In this document: positions 7,249 to 12,355 of the stretch, in pieces
Layout: each line of letters opens with the position of its first letter
Numbering within the stretch: position 1 is the stretch's first letter
Assembly (NCBI GenBank): GCA_016206675.1
Contig: JACQRD010000024.1
Location: 1-12,355, forward strand
Source: Candidatus Omnitrophota bacterium
GTDB taxonomy: Bacteria > Omnitrophota > Gorgyraeia > Aquiviventales > Aquiviventaceae
Length of the DNA stretch: 12,355 nt
Direction of reading: 5' to 3'
Position numbers and translations under genes: made by a program
Notes under the pieces: generated by a model
What the model was told of the DNA's origin: nothing
What the model saw: the letters and a program-made list of their open reading frames with translations, nothing else
Database searches by the model: none

Positions 7249-8118
7249 ATGAGTTATTACCGTCTCTTAGGACTTAACCGGGAGCCGTTCTCGACCAGCC
7301 CCGACCCCGCCTTCTTCTACCAATCCGAGCCGCACCGCGCCATCCTCGCCAACCTGCTCATTGAGTTCCGCCTCAAGCGGGGCCTGAGCGTGGTGCTGGG
7401 CGATGTCGGCACCGGCAAGACCACCCTCGCCCGCAAGCTCATCCAGATGCTCAAGGAGCGAGAGGGGTTTCTCTTCCACATCGTGCTGGATCCCACGTAC
7501 CCCTCCGAGGATCTCTTCTTCAGCTCGCTGATCCGCACCCTGGGCATCGGCGTGGCGGCGGCCTCGCCCACGCTGATCGATTACCGCGAGCTGCTAGAGC
7601 AGTACCTCTTCCATAAGAGCATCGCCGACGGCCAGACGGTGGTGCTGCTCATCGACGAGGCGCACAAGCTCAATGCGCTCTCCCTGGAAGCCCTTCGCAT
7701 CCTGCTGAACTATGAAACGAACGACGCCAAGCTGCTGCAGCTGGTGCTGTTGGGCCAGCTGGAGCTGCTGCCGGTGATGCGCGGCATGCCCAATCTGGCG
7801 GACCGGATCAGCTTGAAGTGCCAGTTGAAGCCGCTGGATGTGGGCGAGACGCATGAGATGATCCGCTTCCGTCTGCGGGAGGCCGGCTACCGCTCGCCGG
7901 CGCCGCTGTTTCTCGATGAGGCGGTGGGGACGATCCATGAGTTCGGCGAGGGGTATCCGCGCCGCATGGCCATGCTCTGCCACCGCGCGCTGCGGGAGCT
8001 GGTCATGCGCCGCGGGCGCGTCGTGGACCGCACGCTGGTCGACGCGCTCGTGCAAGCCGATCGCGAGGCGGGCTGGGAGCCCTCCCACCCATTGCAGAAG
8101 CACGTATGCGCAGCGTGA
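7249..8118 (+). CDS. ExeA/GspA-like AAA+ ATPase
   Basis: This 289-aa ATPase starts with MSYYRLLGLNREPFSTSPDPAFFY, the typical opening of ExeA/GspA-type secretion ATPases. Walker A is GDVGTGKT (51-58) and Walker B is VVLLIDEAH (131-139), with Asp136/Glu137. LVLLGQ (166-171) fits sensor 1, and Arg186 in NLADRIS is a candidate arginine finger. In ExeA of Aeromonas, a membrane segment and a periplasmic peptidoglycan-binding domain follow; both are absent here, and the protein ends soon after the winged-helix-like part, so it should be cytosolic. In known systems ExeA helps assemble the secretin in the envelope, and the downstream secretin supports that role. The stop overlaps the next gene by 13 nt, or by 1 nt if that gene starts at 8118. 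Confidence 0.9.
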   Translation: MSYYRLLGLNREPFSTSPDPAFFYQSEPHRAILANLLIEFRLKRGLSVVLGDVGTGKTTLARKLIQMLKEREGFLFHIVLDPTYPSEDLFFSSLIRTLGIGVAAASPTLIDYRELLEQYLFHKSIADGQTVVLLIDEAHKLNALSLEALRILLNYETNDAKLLQLVLLGQLELLPVMRGMPNLADRISLKCQLKPLDVGETHEMIRFRLREAGYRSPAPLFLDEAVGTIHEFGEGYPRRMAMLCHRALRELVMRRGRVVDRTLVDALVQADREAGWEPSHPLQKHVCAA

Positions 8119-8813
8119 TGGCGGACCTGCCCCGCAAGGATACGGCGGAGGAGCAGCTGCTTCGCCTGATTGAAGGCGCGCAGCCCCCGAAGCCTGACGC
8201 GCCGCCGGCCTCAGGCGGATCCTCCAGCGGCCCCTCCTGGCGCAACCGCCTGCTCCAAGAATGGAGCGCGGCGAGCAGCCATGCTCGGATGCGCTGGCAC
8301 GCGCTGTTTCGCGCCCGCCCGCGGGGCGGCGATACGGTCTTGCGCCAATTGCGCCTGGCCGGCCGCTTCGTCTGGGTGGCGCTGGCCGGGTTGGGCATCT
8401 ACATCGCCGTCACGGTGGCTCTCGTACCGGCGCGCAGGCCGCAAGTGGCCTTCGACACCGGCCGGCGTCCCGGAAGGGAAGCCGTCAAGCCGCCGTCACC
8501 TGACACGTTGATGAAACCCATGGCCGACTATCTGTCGTCGGTGCTTCAGCGCAATCCGTTCACGGGCAACTCCGGCGGCACCGCCGCGGCTCCGGTGCAG
8601 CGAGCCAGGGAGCGGCTCAAGGAGCTGGTCGGCTCCTTGGTCGTCGTGGGGATCGACCGCGGAGCCACGCCCGAGGCGCTGATCGAAGACAAGGCGCAGG
8701 GGCGCACTTACTTCGTGAAGGTCGGCGACGTCGTTAACGGCGCCTTCGTCAAGGAAATCAGCTCTCGCGGCGTCATTGTGGAGTATGAAGGTGAAGAAGA
8801 GCTTCTCCAATAA
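8106..8813 (+). CDS. GspC/PulC-like inner-membrane clamp protein
   Basis: A 235-aa protein with a long polar N-terminal region (1-86, Pro/Ser-rich then basic), one transmembrane segment at about 88-108 (FVWVALAGLGIYIAVTVALV), a linker and a C-terminal domain. The short motif SSVLQRNPF (144-152) resembles the N-L-F motif preceding the homology region of GspC. Residues about 170-233, with LKELVGSLVVVG, ALIEDKAQGRTYFVKVGDVV and VKEIS, fit that homology region, which binds the secretin N-domains; PilP is the related alternative. The cytoplasmic part is longer than in classical GspC. ATG 8106 overlaps the ATPase gene; ATG 8118 would give a TGATG junction. The last 29 nt overlap the secretin start region, and heptad element B begins 5 nt after this stop. 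Confidence 0.78.
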   Translation: MRSVMADLPRKDTAEEQLLRLIEGAQPPKPDAPPASGGSSSGPSWRNRLLQEWSAASSHARMRWHALFRARPRGGDTVLRQLRLAGRFVWVALAGLGIYIAVTVALVPARRPQVAFDTGRRPGREAVKPPSPDTLMKPMADYLSSVLQRNPFTGNSGGTAAAPVQRARERLKELVGSLVVVGIDRGATPEALIEDKAQGRTYFVKVGDVVNGAFVKEISSRGVIVEYEGEEELLQ

Positions 8814-10641
8814 CACCGCTCAAGGCTCTAGGCTCAAGGCTCAAGGCCACGGCCCTCGCCTTCAGCCTTCAGCCTTCAGCCTTCAGCCATCGCGGGTGGC
8901 AGGCTGGTTGGTCATGGCGTGTTTGAGCATGATGGTGTGCAGCCACAAGGCCTGGGCAGTTGATGAGCCAGTTGACACTGAGCCGTCGGCGGAGCAGGCC
9001 AGCGTCGGGGATCCCGACGCGGTGACCGAACCGTCGCGCCCCAGCGAGGTGGTGCCATCGCTCGGCATGGATGAGCGCGTCTCGCTCGATCTGCGCAACA
9101 CCGAAGCCACGGACGCGTTGAAGTACCTGGCCGCCAAGGGCGGGCTCAACATGTCCATCAGCAAGAACGTCTCCGGGCGGGTCAACCTCTTCCTGACGGA
9201 TGTGCCGCTGCGGGACGTCTTCGATCTGGTCCTGCGCAGCAACGAGCTGGCTTTTGATACGCAGGGCAACATCTACAACATCATGACGGAGCCGGAGTAC
9301 CGTGCCCTCTACGGCCGCCGCTTCTCGGATTTGCGCGAAGTGCGCTCCTTCCGGCTGAAGTACGCCATCCCGGAGCAGGCCTTCAACACCATGGACGCGC
9401 TCAAGAGCGAGATCGGCCGGCTGCTGGTGGACGAGGATTCCGGCTCCGTGCTCGTGATGGACGTGCCGGAGAACATCCGCCGGATGGAGGAGGCCCTGCT
9501 CAATCTCGAGCAGCAGAACACGATCCGCATTTTCGATTTGCATTACGCGAAGTCCAAGGACGTCGAAGAACGGCTGAAGGATGAGCTGGAGACGAAGAAG
9601 CTCGGTTCCGTCAAGGCGGATGAGCGCACCAACCAGGTGGTGGTGAAGGCGCTGCCGGACCGGATGAAGGACGTCGAGAAGATCGTCGCCGCCCTCGACC
9701 GCAAGACGCGGGAAGTACTCATCGACGCCAAGATCGTCAAGGTGACGCTGACGAACGACAAGGATTCCGGGATCAACTGGGACAGCGTCTTCACCAACTT
9801 GAAGTTCCACGGCATCGATACGACGAACAGCTTCCGCAATACCACTACCGGGACCGCACCCTCCGAAGTGCCTGGCGTGACGAAGCTCCACCTGCCGACC
9901 ATCAAGGCGGAGAAGGAGCTGGGCGTCGATGACATTAGAGGGCTGGGCGATCTGACCTTCGGCACGGTGGCCCGCGACGGCTATGAGCTGTTCCGTTACC
10001 TGGCGACGATCGGCCACACCAAAGTGATGTCCAACCCCCGATTGCTCGTGACGGAAAATCAGGAGGCCCGCATCCACGTCGGCACGCGCGAGGCCTTTGT
10101 CACGACGACGACCACGACGGGGCAGACCACCTCCACCACCGCGGAGGAGGTGCAGTTCATCGACGTGGGCATCCAGTTCGTCGTCACGCCGCGCATCGGC
10201 GCGGACGGCTATGTCACGATGAAGCTCAAGCCGGAAGTCAGCAGTGTGGTTCGGACGCTGACGACCCCCAGCAACAACAAGATCCCGATCGTGGATACGT
10301 CCACCGCGGAAACGAACGTGGTCGTGAAGGACGGCTCCACCGTGATCATTGGCGGACTGCAGAAGAGGGAGGAGATCGTCAGCGACAAACAGCTGCCGGG
10401 CCTGGGCAAGATTCCGATCATCGGTCCGGCCTTGTTTAATCTCAAGGACCAGGACAACGAAAAAGCGGAGCTGGTGGTGTTCATCACGCCGCACATCGTG
10501 GGGGGCGACAAGCTGATTACGGGCGACGAAGACGCCTTCGGCGGGGGCATCAAGTCGTATCGCGAGTACGCGCCGCTGCTGGATGCCCCCACGGCGCCCC
10601 CGGCACTTCCTCAACTGGGACAATTGCGAGATGATGAGTGA
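8785..10641 (+). CDS. Secretin (GspD/PilQ family outer-membrane pore)
   Basis: A 618-aa secretin. After a signal peptide (hydrophobic WLVMACLSMMVCSHKAWA, 41-58), an STN-like N0 domain (about 98-170) and two ring-building N domains (about 186-243 and 246-320) precede the C-terminal secretin domain (about 400-572), with VMSNPRLLVTENQEARIHVG, VGIQFVVTPRIG, STVIIGGLQ and LPGLGKIPIIGPALF. A Thr-rich loop (439-452) lies in the expected gate region. Multimers form the outer-membrane channel of type II secretion or type IV pili. The start is uncertain: ATG 8785 is listed, but GTG 8791 has GGAG (8780-8783) 7 nt upstream and gives MKKSF, a classical n-region. TTG 8776 and GTG 8896 are less likely. Residues 12-35 are encoded by heptad element B. 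The stop overlaps the next gene by 11 nt. Confidence 0.95.
   Translation: MKVKKSFSNNTAQGSRLKAQGHGPRLQPSAFSLQPSRVAGWLVMACLSMMVCSHKAWAVDEPVDTEPSAEQASVGDPDAVTEPSRPSEVVPSLGMDERVSLDLRNTEATDALKYLAAKGGLNMSISKNVSGRVNLFLTDVPLRDVFDLVLRSNELAFDTQGNIYNIMTEPEYRALYGRRFSDLREVRSFRLKYAIPEQAFNTMDALKSEIGRLLVDEDSGSVLVMDVPENIRRMEEALLNLEQQNTIRIFDLHYAKSKDVEERLKDELETKKLGSVKADERTNQVVVKALPDRMKDVEKIVAALDRKTREVLIDAKIVKVTLTNDKDSGINWDSVFTNLKFHGIDTTNSFRNTTTGTAPSEVPGVTKLHLPTIKAEKELGVDDIRGLGDLTFGTVARDGYELFRYLATIGHTKVMSNPRLLVTENQEARIHVGTREAFVTTTTTTGQTTSTTAEEVQFIDVGIQFVVTPRIGADGYVTMKLKPEVSSVVRTLTTPSNNKIPIVDTSTAETNVVVKDGSTVIIGGLQKREEIVSDKQLPGLGKIPIIGPALFNLKDQDNEKAELVVFITPHIVGGDKLITGDEDAFGGGIKSYREYAPLLDAPTAPPALPQLGQLRDDE
8818..8887. 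repeat. Heptad hairpin B (GCTCAAG / CTTCAGC), 70 nt
   Basis: Exactly ten 7-nt units: four GCTCAAG-type units (8818-8845, the second reading GCTCTAG), two divergent central units (GCCACGG, CCCTCGC), and four identical CTTCAGC units (8860-8887). The complement of CTTCAGC is GCTGAAG, so each outer unit pairs at 6 of 7 positions or nearly so, and the central pair at 5 of 7. The dyad centre falls exactly at 8852/8853. It starts 5 nt after the GspC-like stop and is translated as residues about 12-35 of the secretin precursor, just before the hydrophobic core of the signal peptide. It is not a CRISPR array: there are no spacers. Confidence 0.93.
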
Positions 10642-11710
10642 GATGAATTGGGGCAAGGGGCAAGGGGCAGGGGGCAGGGGAAGAGCCTCCCACGCCCCAC
10701 GCCCCACGCCACACGCCCCGGCCGCCCTAGTGGTAGTTCTCATGGGGGGTATTATTCTCCATCCGGGGGCGGCTTACGCGCTGTTCGGCCGGGAAAAGAA
10801 ACAGATCGACGAAGCCACGGCGCGCACCAAGGAAGTGGAGTCGTACGCCACCGCCCTCGAGCAGCGCGTCAAAGAGGTGCAGCAGCAGTACCTGCAGCTG
10901 GATGAAGCGCACAAGCAGCTCACCGTGGATCGGGACAATCTCCTCGCCCAACTGAAGTCACACCAATCGCAGACGGGCGACTACGAGCAGGTGCGCGCCG
11001 AACGCGATTTGCTGCAGCAGCTGCTCAAGAAGTCGTCCGAGGAGGAGCGGCGGCTGCGGGAGCAGCTCGCCGAAACCGACGCGCGGCGGCATGAGGTGCA
11101 GCAGGCCCTGGAGCAGCTAGCCCAGGAGCGGGCGGCGCTGGCGAGGCAGCTTGACGGTGCGAAGCGACGGTCCAAGGAAACCCAGCTGACCAGCGAAGTC
11201 AACGCGCAGCGCCAGGAAAACGCGGAGCTCAACCGCGTCTTGCGGGCGGCCCAGCGCGAGCTGGCGGAGTCGCAAAAGCGCGAGGTGTCACTGCATCAGC
11301 AGTTGAAAAAGCTGCAGGGGGACTACACGGCGTCCGTGGCGGACAACTCGACGCTGCGCAACCAGATCCGGACGATCCCGAAGGACGTCGACCGCATCGC
11401 GCGGGAGCATCAGCGGCTGCTGAAGGAAAACGCGGACATGCACTACAACCTGGGCGTGCTGTTCAGCCAGCGGAAGGATTATCCCCGGGCGCTGAGCGAG
11501 TTCCGCAAGGTGGTGGAGCTGCGGCCGGATGACGGCGATGCCTATTACAACTTGGGCATCATCTACGCCGAGCATCTGCCCGATCGGGAGAAGGCGATGG
11601 CGCATTTCAAGCGCTATCTCACCCTCAATCCGCATGCCAAGGATTCGGGATGGGTCAAGCAGTACATCGCCTCCTGGCGCGCATGGGAGGTTGAGGAGCG
11701 TCTTGAATAA
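10631..11710 (+). CDS. Secreted coiled-coil protein with C-terminal TPR repeats
   Basis: From ATG 10631 this is a 359-aa protein. A hydrophobic signal segment (LVVVLMGGIILHPGAAYA, about 33-50) is followed by a very long coiled coil (about 55-265, rich in Gln, Glu, Arg and Leu) and two TPR motifs at about 270-303 and 304-338 (HYNLGVLFSQRKDYPRALSE; YYNLGIIYAEHLPDREKAMA). It should lie in the periplasm. ATG 10631 overlaps the secretin stop; ATG 10634 and 10643 are alternatives in the same frame, and the frame is open back to 10583. GTG 10731, after the repeat, would shorten the signal peptide. Residues 7-30 are encoded by heptad element C. TPR proteins next to secretins often act as pilotins or assembly factors, but none is specifically recognised here. 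Confidence 0.85.
   Translation: MMSEMNWGKGQGAGGRGRASHAPRPTPHAPAALVVVLMGGIILHPGAAYALFGREKKQIDEATARTKEVESYATALEQRVKEVQQQYLQLDEAHKQLTVDRDNLLAQLKSHQSQTGDYEQVRAERDLLQQLLKKSSEEERRLREQLAETDARRHEVQQALEQLAQERAALARQLDGAKRRSKETQLTSEVNAQRQENAELNRVLRAAQRELAESQKREVSLHQQLKKLQGDYTASVADNSTLRNQIRTIPKDVDRIAREHQRLLKENADMHYNLGVLFSQRKDYPRALSEFRKVVELRPDDGDAYYNLGIIYAEHLPDREKAMAHFKRYLTLNPHAKDSGWVKQYIASWRAWEVEERLE
10650..10719. repeat. Heptad hairpin C (GGGGCAA / ACGCCCC), 70 nt
   Basis: Exactly ten 7-nt units: GGGGCAA twice, GGGGCAG twice (10650-10677), two central units (GGGAAGA, GCCTCCC), then four ACGCCCC-type units (10692-10719, the third reading ACGCCAC). Outer units pair at about 5 of 7 positions and the central pair at 5 of 7. 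The dyad centre is exactly at 10684/10685. It starts 9 nt after the secretin stop and is translated as residues 7-30 of the downstream protein, directly before its signal-peptide core. G-runs on the + strand might also allow G-quadruplex formation. Length, unit count and position relative to the gene junction match element B although the unit sequences differ. Confidence 0.93.
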
Positions 11711-11748
11711 TCTCCCGCAAGAGTTTTCATCCCATCCCCCGTGTTTCG

Positions 11749-11757
11749 TGCTATCAT
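11749..11757 (+). promoter_or_regulatory. Candidate extended -10 promoter of the last gene
   Basis: TGC followed by TATCAT (11752-11757) matches an extended -10 box (TGn plus a 5/6 -10 match). No convincing -35 is seen at 16-18 nt, which extended -10 promoters can lack. A small dyad CGTGC (11747-11751) / GCACG (11762-11766) surrounds it. Transcription would start near 11764, 13 nt before the ATG at 11777. It is the only candidate in the 66-nt gap after the upstream gene. Confidence 0.35.
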
Positions 11758-11776
11758 CAAGGCACGTCTCTCAGGG

Positions 11777-12355
11777 ATGAGTCTCCGATTGTTCGCCGCC
11801 CGTTCTGCTCCCCCAGTCTGTAGTGCCGCCTTGTTGCTGGCGCTTGCCTCCGGCGCCATGGCCGCCTCCTCCGAGGCCCAGGGTGGTTTCGAGGAGTACT
11901 TTCAGCAGGGCCAGGCGCTGTATCAGCGCCATGAGCTGGAGCAGGCCGCGCGCGCCTTTGAAACCGCCCTGCAGCTGCAGCCCACCAGTGAAGAGGCGGC
12001 CGAATGGCTCGTCAGGGTGCGGGAAGAACAGGCGTACGCCCAGCTCTCACGCACGCTGCCGCCGTCTGATGGTGTCGCACCGACGACGGCCGTTGAGCCA
12101 TGGCGCGATACTCGCAGCGCGCGGGTTAAGCTCGATGACCAACTCAGCGCCGCTCAACAGCAGCTCGAAGACGCCCAGAGCCGCCTGACGGATTCCCAAA
12201 GCCAGCAAGCGCTCAAAGACGACGAGCTCGCCCGCCTGCAGCAGGCCATGACGGAGGATCAGCGCGCCCTGGCCCAGCTGACCCAGGATCATGAGGCGCT
12301 GCAGCGCGAGCGCCAGCAGGCGACTGACGAGCTGCGCCGCGCGCAGGAGGCGAAG
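11777..12355 (+). CDS. Secreted TPR/coiled-coil protein, cut by the window edge
   Basis: This frame stays open from ATG 11777 to the last base (193 codons visible), so the 3' end lies outside. The start gives a signal peptide (SAALLLALASGAMA, about 16-29, after Arg4 and Arg9), with cleavage probably after AMA. One TPR motif follows at about 38-71 (FQQGQALYQRHELEQAARAF), a Pro-rich linker at about 94-110, then a coiled coil from about 113 to the edge, dominated by Gln, Leu, Ala, Asp and Glu. It has the same kinds of part as the upstream neighbour in reversed order, TPR before coiled coil. It is probably periplasmic and linked to the secretin module. AGGG just before the ATG is too close to be a good ribosome site. 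Function unknown. Confidence 0.82.
   Translation, partial: MSLRLFAARSAPPVCSAALLLALASGAMAASSEAQGGFEEYFQQGQALYQRHELEQAARAFETALQLQPTSEEAAEWLVRVREEQAYAQLSRTLPPSDGVAPTTAVEPWRDTRSARVKLDDQLSAAQQQLEDAQSRLTDSQSQQALKDDELARLQQAMTEDQRALAQLTQDHEALQRERQQATDELRRAQEAK

Noticed and set aside
8818..8887. Possible CRISPR array from four identical short repeats
   Set aside because: The 7-nt units are directly adjacent with no spacers, and no cas gene is present.
8869..10743. 624-aa open frame on the minus strand opposite the secretin
   Set aside because: It mirrors the secretin, has His/Arg/Asp-rich low-complexity composition typical of antisense frames in GC-rich genes, and shows no domain; the + strand frame is unmistakable.
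11823..12188. 121-aa + strand frame near the window end
   Set aside because: It is a Pro/Arg/Ser-rich frame shifted against the signal-peptide, TPR and coiled-coil frame starting at 11777, which stays open to the window edge.

Overview
The window is visibly GC-rich and densely coded, with every convincing gene on the + strand. Stop and start codons mostly touch or overlap, so genes are probably co-transcribed in short operons. The gene set is bacterial and Gram-negative in type: an outer-membrane secretin, a GspC-like inner-membrane clamp, a lipoprotein signal and several Sec signal peptides. The taxon cannot be read from the sequence with certainty. DUF2934, a secretin cluster without its usual partners and the abundance of palindromic repeats would fit an uncultivated lineage such as Omnitrophota or a Nitrospirota relative; this is inference.

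Layout. Bases 1-105 hold no identifiable gene. 106-2825: a YyaL/SPATA20-type thioredoxin-domain protein with a lipoprotein signal, overlapped by an unrecognised small gene. 2853-2954: two 53-nt hairpins arranged as an inverted pair. 2975-6222: an apparent signalling operon of a DUF2934 small protein, a membrane-anchored PAS histidine kinase, a receiver-only response regulator and an exported TPR protein with an HExxH metallopeptidase motif. 6228-6360: a long imperfect palindrome filling the gap. 6366-6992: a LysE-type exporter whose stop codon lies in a heptad hairpin. 7095-7248: a good sigma70-type promoter and a structured leader. 7249-11710: ExeA-like AAA+ ATPase, GspC-like protein, secretin and a secreted coiled-coil/TPR protein, all overlapping. 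11777 to the window end: a second secreted TPR/coiled-coil protein, cut by the window edge.

How the genes work together. The 7249-12355 cluster looks like an envelope-spanning secretin module: an ATPase of the ExeA type that helps place the secretin, a GspC-like protein to link it to the inner membrane, the secretin pore, and two periplasmic TPR/coiled-coil proteins as possible assembly or peptidoglycan partners. The usual type II secretion or type IV pilus motor, platform and pilin genes are not in the window.

The most unusual signal is the repeats. Three elements with unrelated sequence (6989-7067, 8818-8887, 10650-10719) share one design: short runs of a 7-nt unit facing the inverted unit, forming a hairpin. 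Two are exactly 70 nt, ten heptads, with the dyad centre at the midpoint, and both sit inside the signal-peptide coding region of the downstream gene. Together with a loosely heptad-spaced palindrome (6228-6360), the inverted hairpin pair (2853-2954) and an in-frame palindromic insertion inside the YyaL-like gene (1540-1596), there are six palindromic elements in about 12 kb, at or inside genes.
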